From assembly GCA_040081465.1 (NCBI GenBank), contig JBEBGL010000001.1:248001-312000 (forward strand): DNA of 64,000 bases, given 5' to 3'. Within the stretch, counting starts at the first letter, position 1. Every line of letters begins with the position of its first letter. Under the pieces are notes generated by a model. The model saw only the letters and a program-made list of their open reading frames with translations. It was not told where the DNA came from and searched no databases. Below are positions 8,749 to 16,475 of the stretch, piece by piece. This DNA is from UBA668 sp040081465 (lineage in GTDB: Bacteria; Actinomycetota; Acidimicrobiia; Acidimicrobiales; Ilumatobacteraceae). Position numbers and translations under genes: made by a program.

Positions 8749-8784
8749 TTCACCTCTAGGTTCGCCTCTAGATTCACTTCTATG
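8749..8784 (+). repeat. Triplicated 12-mer carrying -10 hexamers before the SRAP gene
   Basis: Three degenerate 12-mers follow one another: TTCACCTCTAGG, TTCGCCTCTAGA and TTCACTTCTATG. The first two provide TAGGTT and TAGATT; TAGATT (8769-8774) ends 7 nt before the SRAP ATG at 8782, which itself lies in the third copy. Probably a slippage-generated multiplication of a leaderless promoter. Confidence 0.6.
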
Positions 8785-9504
8785 TGTGGCCGCTTTGTGT
8801 CGTCGAGCTCGGCCGACGCTATTTCGAAGTTCTTCGGTGCCTCGTTCGAGGGCGAGGCCTTACCGGCAAACTTCAACGTCGCTCCGACGCAAGATGTGCT
8901 GGCCGTGCTTGCCAGCGCGGATGGCGCACGCACGGTGCAGACCTTTCATTGGGGGCTGGTGCCGAGTTGGGCAAAGGACACCAAGATTGGTTCCAAGATG
9001 ATCAACGCACGCTCGGAAACGATCGCCGAGAAGCCAGCGTTCAAGGGACTGTTCAAGAAGCATCGTCTCCTCATACCTATGGACGGCTTCTACGAGTGGC
9101 AGCAGGGGATTGAGGGTGGGCCGGTCACGAAGGCAGGCAAGCTGATGAAGCAACCAATGTTCATCCATCGCGCTGATGGCGAGCTACTTGCGGTCGCGGG
9201 CTTATGGGCGACCTGGCGCGATCGCACAGCCGGCCCGGATGCGCCGTGGCTGCACAGCTGCACCGTGATCACGACTGAGGCCAACGAGACGATGACACCG
9301 GTTCACGACCGCATGCCGGTGATCCTGCCGGAAACTCGTTGGCGCGAATGGCTCGACCCCACCAATGGCGATACCGCCGCGCTAAAGCGCTTGCTGGTTC
9401 CTGCGGCGAACGACGTCTTGACTATGCATGCGGTCAGTACAGAAGTGAACAACGCTCGCAACGTCGGCCCTCAGCTGATCGAGCCGTTGCCCACTCCCGC
9501 TTAG
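8782..9504 (+). CDS. SRAP-domain abasic-site DNA-protein crosslinking protein (YedK/HMCES family)
   Basis: 240 residues. MCGRF at the N-terminus supplies Cys2, which in this family becomes the N-terminal residue and forms a thiazolidine link to an abasic site in single-stranded DNA, shielding it. Further family motifs are NVAPTQ (Asn), MDGFYEW (Glu) and VHDRMPVIL (His). TAGATT ends 7 nt before the ATG, which suggests a leaderless transcript. The stop overlaps the convergent HIT gene by 4 nt. Confidence 0.93.
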   Translation: MCGRFVSSSSADAISKFFGASFEGEALPANFNVAPTQDVLAVLASADGARTVQTFHWGLVPSWAKDTKIGSKMINARSETIAEKPAFKGLFKKHRLLIPMDGFYEWQQGIEGGPVTKAGKLMKQPMFIHRADGELLAVAGLWATWRDRTAGPDAPWLHSCTVITTEANETMTPVHDRMPVILPETRWREWLDPTNGDTAALKRLLVPAANDVLTMHAVSTEVNNARNVGPQLIEPLPTPA

Positions 9505-9902
9505 ACGGCTGTCAGCGCAGCTCGAATCGCTTCTGCGACAGCTTCCATCTCTGCTCGGTCGGAGTTGCTTGCCGCGGTCGCAAAGTCGAACTGGCCGATG
9601 TGCGTGGTCGGCACAACATGGATATGGGTATGCGGCACCTCGTAACCGGCGATGATCAAGCCGACTCGTTCGCACGCCAGAGCGGCTTGCTGCGCCAGCC
9701 CGATGCTCTGCGCCACGGCGAAAAGATGCGCGGCGAGATCCGCCGGGAGGTCGATCCAATGGTCGACCTCGGCGATCGGCACGACAAGTGTGTGACCAGG
9801 CGCAAGCGGGTTGACCGACAGGAACGCCACGCAACGGTCGTCGCGGTGAACGAATGTGCCGGGGATCTCGCCATTGATGATGCGAGTGAAGACCGTTGCC
9901 AT
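9501..9902 (-). CDS. HIT-family nucleotide-binding protein
   Basis: 133 residues. HTHIHVVP is the histidine triad (HxHxHxx) that gives nucleoside phosphoramidase or nucleotidyl hydrolase activity, and the FxRIINGEIP N-terminus and PLAPGHTLVVP segment are typical. The ATG at 9902 begins the conserved region; the frame upstream overlaps the divergent gene. TACCAT ends 9 nt before this ATG. Confidence 0.92.
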   Translation of the reverse strand: MATVFTRIINGEIPGTFVHRDDRCVAFLSVNPLAPGHTLVVPIAEVDHWIDLPADLAAHLFAVAQSIGLAQQAALACERVGLIIAGYEVPHTHIHVVPTTHIGQFDFATAASNSDRAEMEAVAEAIRAALTAV

Positions 9903-9911
9903 CAGTCCGGC

Positions 9912-9927
9912 ATGGTACTTGTACGCT
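9912..9927. promoter_or_regulatory. Back-to-back leaderless -10 elements (HIT / phosphatidyltransferase genes)
   Basis: Minus-strand TACCAT (9917-9912) is 9 nt from the HIT ATG; plus-strand TACGCT (9922-9927) is 8 nt from the ATG at 9936. Four bases (CTTG) separate them, the same geometry as at 2769-2784. Confidence 0.5.
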
Positions 9928-9935
9928 CGCACGCG

Positions 9936-10577
9936 ATGGACGCCACCGAAGCAACCGCGGGCAAAACAGAACAGCTGTCGTCGCATAAGTACCTAACCGC
10001 ACCGAACGCATTCACCCTGGCTCGGCTGTGCTGCATTCCGCTCTTTCTGTGGATGTTGTGCGGGCGCGACAACCTGGCCGGGGCAGCGTTCCTGTTGGGC
10101 GGTCTCGGTGCTACCGATTGGGTAGATGGTTGGCTGGCTCGGCACTTCAACCAGACGAGCGAGTTCGGCAAGATGTTCGATCCCACAGCCGATCGACTGC
10201 TGTTCATCGTCGCCATCACCGGCATCCTCATCAAGGACATCGAACCTGTGTGGTTCTTCTGGGTAGTAATTGCGCGTGAGGTGATCGTCGGCGGCACAAT
10301 CGCGATTGCGACCCTCGCCTTCAAGATGAAGCGCTTCGACGTCACCTGGTGGGGCAAGACCGCGACCTTTCTGTTGATGTTCGCCATACCCGGATTCATG
10401 CTGGGCGCGTCCGACTTCGCCGGGCACAAGCTGTTTCTGATCGCCTCATGGGTTCTTGCCATTCCTGGCTTAGCGCTCAGCTACTACACCGCGCTCGCGT
10501 ACGTCCCGACGATTCGAGCCAGCGTGAAGGCTGGCCGTTTAGGTGGCGGTAAAGGGCCGGCAAACGAGCGCGGCTAG
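9936..10577 (+). CDS. CDP-alcohol phosphatidyltransferase (PgsA/cardiolipin-synthase-like)
   Basis: 213-residue integral membrane enzyme that joins CDP-diacylglycerol to an alcohol in phospholipid synthesis. The family motif DG-x2-AR-x8-G-x3-D-x3-D is complete (DGWLAR ... G ... DPTAD), and several hydrophobic segments follow. Glycerol phosphate or phosphatidylglycerol is the likely acceptor, but inositol phosphate is not excluded. Both 9912 and 9936 are in-frame ATGs; 9936 is preferred because TACGCT ends 8 nt before it. The TAG stop is also the first half of the likely gcvH -10 hexamer. Confidence 0.85.
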   Translation: MDATEATAGKTEQLSSHKYLTAPNAFTLARLCCIPLFLWMLCGRDNLAGAAFLLGGLGATDWVDGWLARHFNQTSEFGKMFDPTADRLLFIVAITGILIKDIEPVWFFWVVIAREVIVGGTIAIATLAFKMKRFDVTWWGKTATFLLMFAIPGFMLGASDFAGHKLFLIASWVLAIPGLALSYYTALAYVPTIRASVKAGRLGGGKGPANERG

Positions 10578-10580
10578 CCT
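10575..10580 (+). promoter_or_regulatory. gcvH -10 hexamer overlapping the preceding stop codon
   Basis: TAGCCT begins with the TAG stop of the phosphatidyltransferase gene and ends 6 nt before the gcvH ATG. With no Shine-Dalgarno sequence present, a leaderless gcvH transcript is inferred. Confidence 0.5.
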
Positions 10581-10586
10581 GGTCAC

Positions 10587-10967
10587 ATGCAGGTTCCAGC
10601 GCACCTCCGTTACACGAGCGACCACGAATGGGTGGCCATCACAGGCAGCAAGGTTCGGGTCGGAATTACCGACTACGCGCAAGATGCCCTTGGCGACATC
10701 GTCTACGTGCAAGTACCTGCGGCGGGCAGCACCGTGTCAGCGGGCGACGCGTTCGGCGAAGTAGAGAGCACTAAATCGGTAAGCGATATCTACGCGCCGG
10801 TTTCGGGTTCCGTTGTCGCTGTCAACGAAGCACTGGCCAAAGCTCCCGAGTCCGTCAACTCGGATCCTTATGGCGACGGATGGCTGTGCGAGATCGAATG
10901 CAGCGATCTGAGTCAGCTCGACGGGTTGCTTGACGCCTCGGCGTACCAGTCACTCATCGCGGGATAG
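10587..10967 (+). CDS. gcvH: Glycine cleavage system H protein
   Basis: 126-residue lipoyl carrier that shuttles the methylamine group between P, T and L proteins. The lipoylated lysine sits in the typical VESTKSVSD segment, and the flanking GDIVYV and DPYGDGWL motifs are standard. It starts a run of genes (FHA, ftsR-like, bifunctional nuclease, MerR, gcvT) in the order seen around Rv1826-Rv1830 in M. tuberculosis. The P-protein gene is on the other strand with a glycine riboswitch, so gcvH is expected to escape that control. Confidence 0.96.
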   Translation: MQVPAHLRYTSDHEWVAITGSKVRVGITDYAQDALGDIVYVQVPAAGSTVSAGDAFGEVESTKSVSDIYAPVSGSVVAVNEALAKAPESVNSDPYGDGWLCEIECSDLSQLDGLLDASAYQSLIAG

Positions 10968-10970
10968 TCT
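10965..10970 (+). promoter_or_regulatory. FHA-gene -10 hexamer overlapping the gcvH stop
   Basis: TAGTCT starts with the TAG stop of gcvH and ends 6 nt before the ATG of the FHA gene. This repeats the arrangement found just upstream at 10575-10580. Confidence 0.5.
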
Positions 10971-10976
10971 GCGGCG

Positions 10977-11462
10977 ATGGCCTACGTGTTCTGCAACCAC
11001 TGCGGGCACCGAAACCCGCCCGAGTCGGGCTTCTGCTCTTCGTGTGGTGGAGTGCTAGATCACATTGATGATCACACCATCACGATCGCGAAGGTCGATC
11101 CGCTACAGGATGCGCCAGGTCCCGACGACGACATCGTCGTCAACTTGCGTGAGCTGTCGACTACCTCAGCGTCACTCGTCGTTCGCAACGGCCCGCAAGC
11201 CGGTGTTGCACTCACGATCGATACCGACGTCACACGTTTGGGGCGTGCCACCGATTGCGAAGTCAGCCTCGACGACATCACAGTTTCGCGTTGGCATTCC
11301 GAGATCTTGCGCGACGGCGACGAATACCGCGTGCGCGACGCCGGCTCGCTCAACGGCACGTATGTAAACGGCGAACGAATCGATGAGGTCGCGCTTCATC
11401 AGGGCGACGAGTTGCAGGTAGGCAAGTTCCGAATGGTTTTCTTCCACAAGGGCGACGGTTGA
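10977..11462 (+). CDS. garA: GarA-like FHA protein with N-terminal zinc ribbon
   Basis: 161 residues. A zinc ribbon (CNHCG ... CSSCG) at residues 6-26 precedes a TTSASL stretch and a C-terminal FHA phosphothreonine-binding domain (LGRATDCEVSLDDITVSRWH, then GSLNGTYVN). GarA of mycobacteria is phosphorylated on an N-terminal ETTS motif and switches 2-oxoglutarate and glutamate metabolism. Sequence and gene order agree with that identity, but the zinc ribbon is an addition compared with the mycobacterial protein as I know it. Control of nitrogen or TCA enzymes is inferred. It overlaps the next gene. Confidence 0.78.
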   Translation: MAYVFCNHCGHRNPPESGFCSSCGGVLDHIDDHTITIAKVDPLQDAPGPDDDIVVNLRELSTTSASLVVRNGPQAGVALTIDTDVTRLGRATDCEVSLDDITVSRWHSEILRDGDEYRVRDAGSLNGTYVNGERIDEVALHQGDELQVGKFRMVFFHKGDG

Positions 11463-12466
11463 TCGGGGTGGGAGACCGTCCGTATCTATCGATCGGCGAA
11501 GTCTTAGGGATGCTGCTTGAGGAGTTCCCCGATGTCAGCATCTCCAAGATTCGCTTCCTTGAGAGCCAAGGGCTGATCGACCCAGAACGCACGCCGTCGG
11601 GTTATCGAAAGTTCTACGACGCCGACGTCGATCGCCTGCGCGTGATTCTCCGCGAGCAACGGCAAAACTTCCTTCCGCTGCGCGTGATTCGCGATCGGCT
11701 TGAGAGTGGCCAGATCGACGACAGTGGCCCGATGACGCCGCCACGGGGTCTGCGAAACGTCACGGTCCTAGAGCCCGACCATCAGACCACGACCGGCGGC
11801 TTGTTCGATGAGACCGGCGAGCTGGTTGTACCAGCAGGCACCGTCGTACCTACTGCGCATCATCCAGCCGCGCAGGCACGAGCCGCGTCGGCAGCAACAA
11901 CGACTATCGCAACCGCTTCGCCGACCCCGCCTGCACCGCTGCGATCGGCGCCGACAATTGCGGCGAGCGCGCCAACACCGCCAACGCCGCCAACACCCCC
12001 AACAGCGTCGCCGACGCCACCGTCGCCAAACCCCGCGCAGAACGGTCGCCTGCAATCACCCGCATCAGCGGTCGGCGCCGTTCATGGGGAAGCATTGCTT
12101 GGTAACGAGCTTTGTGCGCGCGCTGGCATCACGAGCTCGCAGTTAGCAGATCTTGTCTCGTTCGGTGTTGTCGTTGGCACCGGCAAGGGAGCGAATGCGT
12201 TGTACTCGGCCAGCGACGTTGCGATTGCCACGTCCGCCGCTGGCTTTCTTGCGCGCGGAGTGGACGCGCGCCACCTTCGCCAATGGCGACGCTCGGCAGA
12301 AACCGAAGCCGCGTTGTTCGAGCAGTTGATATTGCCGCTGATTCGGCAACGGAATCCGCAGAGTCGCAAACTGGCGGCCGCTTCGCTGCGCGAGTTATCG
12401 GCGCTCGGTAGCGATTTGCGCGCCGCCATCCTGACGGCTGCGCTGCAGCAACATCTCGAACCCTGA
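11459..12466 (+). CDS. ftsR: FtsR-like MerR-family transcriptional regulator
   Basis: 335 residues. N-terminal MerR winged helix (YLSIGEVLGMLLEEFPDVSISKIRFLESQGLI, then RTPSGYRKF), a Thr/Pro-rich low-complexity linker (about residues 140-200), and a C-terminal domain with a second helix-turn-helix-like part. This is the organisation of the actinobacterial Rv1828/FtsR family, which activates ftsZ in corynebacteria. The linker is long and built from short TPP repeats. The TTG at 11459 overlaps the preceding TGA; a GTG at 11468 is an alternative start. The target in this organism is not shown by the sequence. Confidence 0.8.
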   Translation: MIGVGDRPYLSIGEVLGMLLEEFPDVSISKIRFLESQGLIDPERTPSGYRKFYDADVDRLRVILREQRQNFLPLRVIRDRLESGQIDDSGPMTPPRGLRNVTVLEPDHQTTTGGLFDETGELVVPAGTVVPTAHHPAAQARAASAATTTIATASPTPPAPLRSAPTIAASAPTPPTPPTPPTASPTPPSPNPAQNGRLQSPASAVGAVHGEALLGNELCARAGITSSQLADLVSFGVVVGTGKGANALYSASDVAIATSAAGFLARGVDARHLRQWRRSAETEAALFEQLILPLIRQRNPQSRKLAAASLRELSALGSDLRAAILTAALQQHLEP

Positions 12467-12495
12467 TCGCCTTACTGCCGGATACGCTCACCGAC

Positions 12496-12990
12496 GTGAT
12501 CCGCCTAGAGCTGCTGGGAGTACGCGTCGAGTTGCCCGCGAACACTCCGGTCGTCATGCTGCGCGAAGATCGCCCAGAAGCAGCTCGAGTTCTTCCGATC
12601 CTCATCGGCGGGCCGGAAGCGTCGGCCATCCACAGCGCCATGGAAGGCATCGCGCCGCCCCGGCCATTGACGCACGACCTGTTGGTAACGGTGCTGCAAT
12701 CGCTCGGCGCCACGCTGCAGCGAGTCGTGATCACCGAAGTCCGCGAGCACACCTTCTTCGCCGAGCTGCACCTGCGTACGCCAGCGGGTGAATCGGTGAT
12801 TTCGTGTCGTCCGAGCGACGCCATTGCACTCGCCGTCCGCACCGGCACCCCGATCTTCGCTGAAGAGGCGTTGCTCGACGAGGCCGCTGTCGAACCGACG
12901 ATTGTCGATGAGGGCGACGATGAGGAAGCGATTCTCGACGAGTTCCGCGACTTCCTCGACGACATCAGTCCCGACGATTTCGCTAGCTGA
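12496..12990 (+). CDS. Bifunctional nuclease (BFN/DUF151) family protein
   Basis: 164 residues. The BFN domain core (LPILIGGPEASAIHSAMEG, then RPLTHDLLVTVLQSLGA and SCRPSDAIALAVR) is intact. Plant members have DNase and RNase activity; bacterial members are structurally characterised but their function is unsettled. An acidic tail (DEGDDEEAILDEFRDFLDD) follows. The GTG at 12496 has TACGCT ending 7 nt upstream. The neighbourhood matches Rv1829. Confidence 0.9.
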   Translation: MIRLELLGVRVELPANTPVVMLREDRPEAARVLPILIGGPEASAIHSAMEGIAPPRPLTHDLLVTVLQSLGATLQRVVITEVREHTFFAELHLRTPAGESVISCRPSDAIALAVRTGTPIFAEEALLDEAAVEPTIVDEGDDEEAILDEFRDFLDDISPDDFAS

Positions 12991-13051
12991 TTCCGCCAGT
13001 AAGCGGCCTCGACCCTCGCGCGTACCGCGCGATTGCTCGCGCGAAGAGTGC

Positions 13052-13080
13052 TTGACGGATCGGCACCACAGTCGTACGAT
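13052..13080 (+). promoter_or_regulatory. Sigma-70-type promoter of the second MerR gene
   Basis: TTGACG (13052-13057), a 17-bp spacer, and TACGAT (13075-13080) form a consensus housekeeping promoter. The predicted start near 13087 leaves an untranslated leader of about 80 nt before a AGAGAGG Shine-Dalgarno sequence (13158-13164) and the ATG at 13170. This is the clearest -35/-10 pair in the window. Confidence 0.7.
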
Positions 13081-13169
13081 GGCGTGCCGGTTACACGGGC
13101 GTAGTTACCAGCGTGTGATCCGGAAGTAGGCCCGACTGGCGGGTAAATGGCGGGAACAGAGAGGCAGCA

Positions 13170-13622
13170 ATGACCACGATTGAGAACGGTTTCAGCGGCA
13201 GCAAGACGGCGAGTGTGGTCGGTATTTCGTATCGCCAACTGGACTATTGGGCGCGTACCGACCTGATTCGACCTTCGCTCTGCGATGCAGCTGGCAGTGG
13301 CAGTCGTCGCCTCTACAGCTATCGCGATCTCCTCGAGCTGCGAGTGATCAAGAGCTTGCTCGATGCAGGCATCAAGCTGGAATCGGTGCGTAAAGCGTTC
13401 ACGTATCTGCGCCAGCAAACCGACACCGACATCGCGGCCGCCACGCTCGTCATCAGCGGCACCGACGTCCTGCTGTGCGACGGCGATCAGTTGATCGACA
13501 TCGTACGCAAGGGTGGCCAGGGCGTGCTGAACGTGCTCGCCATCGGCGGCGTGAAGCTGGACCTCGATAACGAGTTGGTGCTGCTCGCTAAGCCAGATGC
13601 CGTCGGCGCGCAGGCCGTGTGA
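13170..13622 (+). CDS. MerR-family transcriptional regulator (Rv1830-like)
   Basis: 150 residues. MerR DNA-binding domain: KTASVVGISYRQLDYWARTDLI, then GSGSRRLYSYRDLLELRVIKSLLDAGI; a short C-terminal domain replaces the usual long ligand-binding part. Gene order matches Rv1830, next to ftsR and the bifunctional nuclease gene. It has its own promoter and a long leader with a good Shine-Dalgarno site, unlike most neighbours. Its stop overlaps the gcvT start as TGATG. Confidence 0.85.
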   Translation: MTTIENGFSGSKTASVVGISYRQLDYWARTDLIRPSLCDAAGSGSRRLYSYRDLLELRVIKSLLDAGIKLESVRKAFTYLRQQTDTDIAAATLVISGTDVLLCDGDQLIDIVRKGGQGVLNVLAIGGVKLDLDNELVLLAKPDAVGAQAV

Positions 13623-14683
13623 TGACCGAATTCGAGCACAGTCCGCTCGATACGCAACATCGTCAGCTCGGCGCAAAGATGGTGCCCTTCGGTGGCTGGG
13701 AGATGCCAGTGGCATACCCCGGTGGCACGCTCGAGGAACACCTCGCGTGTCGCAACGATGCTGTCGTGTTCGACGTGTCGCACCTCGGCACCGTTCGAGT
13801 CTCTGGACCAGATGCGCTCGACAATCTGCAACGAGCGTTCACCAACGACTTAGGCAAGATCGAGCCCGGCCGCGCGCAGTACACGCACCTGCTCGATGAG
13901 GCCGATGCATCCGTGCTCGACGACATCATCATCTGGTGGCTGCGCGACGACGTGTTCGACGTGATGCCGAACGCATCCAACACCGACGGTGTGCGCGCCG
14001 CGATCGGCGGCACAGAGACAACGCGTAGTCGCGCCGTGCTAGCGGTGCAGGGACCGAAGGCGAAGGAACGTCTCGCGACCGTTTTCCCGGCAGCAGCCGC
14101 AGTCGGCCGCTTCCGCGTGCAAGAAGTCGCGTGGGGGAACGTGCGCTGCGTAGTTGCAGGCACCGGGTACACCGGCGAATCGGGTGTCGAGATCGCGGTG
14201 CCGGTTGAATCGGCCGCAGCGCTGTGGGATGCAGTCGTGTCGTGCGGCATCGTTCCCGCTGGCCTAGGCGCACGCGACACGCTGCGCCTCGAAGCGGGCC
14301 TGCCGTTGCACGGCCACGAACTAGGCACTGGCATCACAACGCTGCAAGCCGGCCTCGGTTGGGTAGTCGCGTGGGACAAGGAAACCTTCCAAGGTCGCGC
14401 GGCGCTCGCCGCCGAGCGCGACAGGGGAGTGAGTCGCCTACTGCGCGGCATAACCACCGAAGGCCGCCGACCAGCACGTGCCGACTGCAGTGTCCTGCTA
14501 GGCGACAAGCCGATCGGCACAGTCACCAGTGGCAACTTCTCGCCAGTGCTTGAGCACGGAATCGCGATGGCGTTCCTGCCGCCAACAATCGAAGACGGCA
14601 CAGAAGTAAGCATCGACGTCCGCGGCACAGCCCTGCCAGGCAAGGTCGTACCAATGCCCTTCGTAGCCAAGAAGAAGTCGTAA
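13622..14683 (+). CDS. gcvT: Aminomethyltransferase (glycine cleavage T protein)
   Basis: 353 residues. The T protein transfers the methylene group from the H-protein-bound intermediate to tetrahydrofolate and releases ammonia. Typical motifs are MVPFGGWEMPV, FDVSHLG, GPDALDNLQ, GYTGESGVEI and GARDTLRLEAGLPLHG. The ATG at 13622 overlaps the MerR stop (TGATG), so its translation is linked to that regulator, not to gcvH. It converges with the HNH gene 22 nt away, with no terminator hairpin visible. Confidence 0.95.
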   Translation: MTEFEHSPLDTQHRQLGAKMVPFGGWEMPVAYPGGTLEEHLACRNDAVVFDVSHLGTVRVSGPDALDNLQRAFTNDLGKIEPGRAQYTHLLDEADASVLDDIIIWWLRDDVFDVMPNASNTDGVRAAIGGTETTRSRAVLAVQGPKAKERLATVFPAAAAVGRFRVQEVAWGNVRCVVAGTGYTGESGVEIAVPVESAAALWDAVVSCGIVPAGLGARDTLRLEAGLPLHGHELGTGITTLQAGLGWVVAWDKETFQGRAALAAERDRGVSRLLRGITTEGRRPARADCSVLLGDKPIGTVTSGNFSPVLEHGIAMAFLPPTIEDGTEVSIDVRGTALPGKVVPMPFVAKKKS

Positions 14684-14705
14684 CCGGCGCCTGAAGTCGT
14701 GGCGA

Positions 14706-15926
14706 TCATGCCGCGCACCTTCGTGGTGGGCCGTTGGTCATGGTGGTTCCGTCTGGGTGGGTGATGGTGAGTTGTCGGTCGTTGTCGAGGTGGAGTTGCC
14801 ATCCGCCGGTGTGTACTGCGGTGTGATGTTTCACGCAGATGGGCAGCAGGTTGTGTAGGTCGGTGAGGCCGCCGTGGCGCCACCAGTGCACGTGGTGAAT
14901 CTTGCAAAGGTCGAAGCGGGCAGCGCAGCCAGGAATCGCGCACGTCGAGTACGTCGCGCGTAACGCCCGTCGTTGTGCTCGGTTGGCGAGACGCGTGGTG
15001 CGACCAAGGTTGAGCTCGCCGGGCGCGTGCAACACGACTCCGTTGCGCACAATCACGGCGTACACGTCGGCGGTGCCGAACAGGTCGATCAGCACGCGGT
15101 GGGGGATCTCGACGGGAAGACCCCAGTCGATTGTCGGTTCACCGGTTGCCGGGTCGGGGTCGGTGGTGTCGACCACGACCACGACTTCGGGTTTGCCGAG
15201 GCGGAGACCTTCGCCGTTGATGAGCCGCATGATCGCGTGTGCTCGCAGAAAGGCCTGTTTCTCGACCGGGTCGGTGGGGCAGCCATCGGGCGTTTTGTCG
15301 TGGAACAGGTCTTCGGTGGCCGCGTTGATCTTGTTGTGCAACAGCAGCCCGGTGACCGGATCGAGAGTCAGGGTGAAGGTGTGCATGCCTGACTGCAGGT
15401 CGGCGCGCCGGGTCAGTCGTACTGCTTGGCGTTGACGCTCGAGACGCTCCATCCCGTCGTCGGTGGCCAAGCGTCGTTCCTCGGCGCGCAGCGTTCGGCC
15501 GAACTCGTCGGGCGTCGAGTTAGCTGCGATAGCAACCAGCCGCTGTTGATCGGCGAGCAACTTCGCCTGCTGGCCACTATCGAGACGACGCAAACTGATG
15601 CCGAGCTGGTCGAGATGCCCTGCAGCGACGGAGCCGCCGGCGAAGGCTTTGGCGAATGCCGGTGCCTTGTTGGCGGTGTCGGCGCGTTCGACGATCCGTT
15701 CGGCGTCGCGGGTGTCGGATCGTGACGCCTTAGCCATCACATCTTCTGGAACTGCGCCCATCTTGTCGAGTGCTTGTGCGTAGGCGACCTGCTGCGCATC
15801 GCACCACGTCGCAAGCCGCGTAACCGCGGTGATCGCCGCCACTACAACCTCACGGTCGACGGTGGTCGCGTTGGCTGTGACAGCGGTGTCGTATAACTGC
15901 ATGAACTGGTCACGTTGCACGCGCAT
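14706..15926 (-). CDS. DUF222/HNH endonuclease domain protein (13E12 type)
   Basis: 406 residues. The N-terminal two-thirds are a helical DUF222 domain; the C-terminus has an HNH nuclease signature (CAIPGC, HHVHWWRHGG, NLLPICVKHH). Such proteins are abundant and often multicopy in Actinobacteria; their role is unknown, and mobile or stress-linked nuclease roles have been suggested. It lies between gcvT and gcvP. The ATG at 15926 has GGAGG close upstream; the ATG at 15905 is an alternative. The region before it holds an unusual cluster of AATTCTCG-type repeats. Confidence 0.85.
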   Translation of the reverse strand: MRVQRDQFMQLYDTAVTANATTVDREVVVAAITAVTRLATWCDAQQVAYAQALDKMGAVPEDVMAKASRSDTRDAERIVERADTANKAPAFAKAFAGGSVAAGHLDQLGISLRRLDSGQQAKLLADQQRLVAIAANSTPDEFGRTLRAEERRLATDDGMERLERQRQAVRLTRRADLQSGMHTFTLTLDPVTGLLLHNKINAATEDLFHDKTPDGCPTDPVEKQAFLRAHAIMRLINGEGLRLGKPEVVVVVDTTDPDPATGEPTIDWGLPVEIPHRVLIDLFGTADVYAVIVRNGVVLHAPGELNLGRTTRLANRAQRRALRATYSTCAIPGCAARFDLCKIHHVHWWRHGGLTDLHNLLPICVKHHTAVHTGGWQLHLDNDRQLTITHPDGTTMTNGPPRRCAA

Positions 15927-15988
15927 CACCTCCGGAACCGTCTCAAGTGGGTTGAGGTCGCACTCCTGGGAAGGAGAGCGACGATAGG

Positions 15989-16063
15989 TTCTCGGGGAAG
16001 CGAGAATTAGAACACTAGTTCGTAGATTCGAGAATTGCAACTCCAACCCAAAGAATTCTCGAA
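15989..16063. repeat. Cluster of AATTCTCG direct and inverted repeats
   Basis: Four copies of one motif lie upstream of the HNH gene: TTCTCG (15989-15994), CGAGAATT (16001-16008), TTCGAGAATT (16027-16036) and AATTCTCGAA (16054-16063). The last two are perfect 10-bp inverted repeats with a 17-nt gap; the first two form a 6-bp hairpin with a 6-nt loop. It may be an operator for the HNH gene or a site recognised by its product. Confidence 0.6.
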
Positions 16064-16079
16064 AATACTGGCGGCCTTC

Positions 16080-16472
16080 CTAGCCAGGGCCAAGGAGGTC
16101 CCACCGATTGCCCGCGATGTCGCGGAACACAGCGACCTCGCCGTAAGCCTCGGCACGCCGTGGCGACACGAACTCGACACCCGCGTTCACCATTCGCTGA
16201 TAGGCCGACTCGAAGTCGTCGACGCGAAGAAAGAACCCGACTCGGCCGGCCAGCTGGTTGCCGACGGCGGCGCGCTGCAGGTCGCCGTCCGCCTGAGCGA
16301 GCAGGATTCCTGCGCCGCCGTCGACGGGTCGGACAACGACCCATCGCTTCGGTCTGCCGTCATTGGTCAGCGAGGGGGAGTCCTCAACCAACTCGAACGC
16401 GAGAGCCTCAGTGAAGAACGCAATCGCCACGTCGTAGTCGTCGACGATGATCGTCGTCAGTTCGATGCCCAT
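16080..16472 (-). CDS. VOC-family (glyoxalase/bleomycin-resistance fold) protein
   Basis: 130 residues of the vicinal oxygen chelate fold: N-terminal MGIELTTIIVDDYDVAIAFFTEAL, a central VDDFESAYQRMVNAGVEFV and a C-terminal FRDIAGNRWDLLGP. The substrate cannot be predicted. The ATG is 3 nt past the gcvP stop, so it is the last gene of the riboswitch-controlled gcvP transcript. Confidence 0.85.
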   Translation of the reverse strand: MGIELTTIIVDDYDVAIAFFTEALAFELVEDSPSLTNDGRPKRWVVVRPVDGGAGILLAQADGDLQRAAVGNQLAGRVGFFLRVDDFESAYQRMVNAGVEFVSPRRAEAYGEVAVFRDIAGNRWDLLGPG

Positions 16473-16475
16473 CGA

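Noticed and set aside
9339..9935. N-terminal extension of the phosphatidyltransferase
   Set aside because: It overlaps SRAP and HIT genes antisense or in another frame and lacks any family similarity.
12129..13715. 528-codon open frame on the minus strand
   Set aside because: It is antisense to the ftsR-like, BFN, MerR and gcvT genes and has biased composition without recognisable motifs.
14706..16063. HNH gene as part of an insertion sequence or intron
   Set aside because: No terminal inverted repeats flanking the gene, target-site duplication, transposase or intron structure is seen; the repeats lie only on one side.
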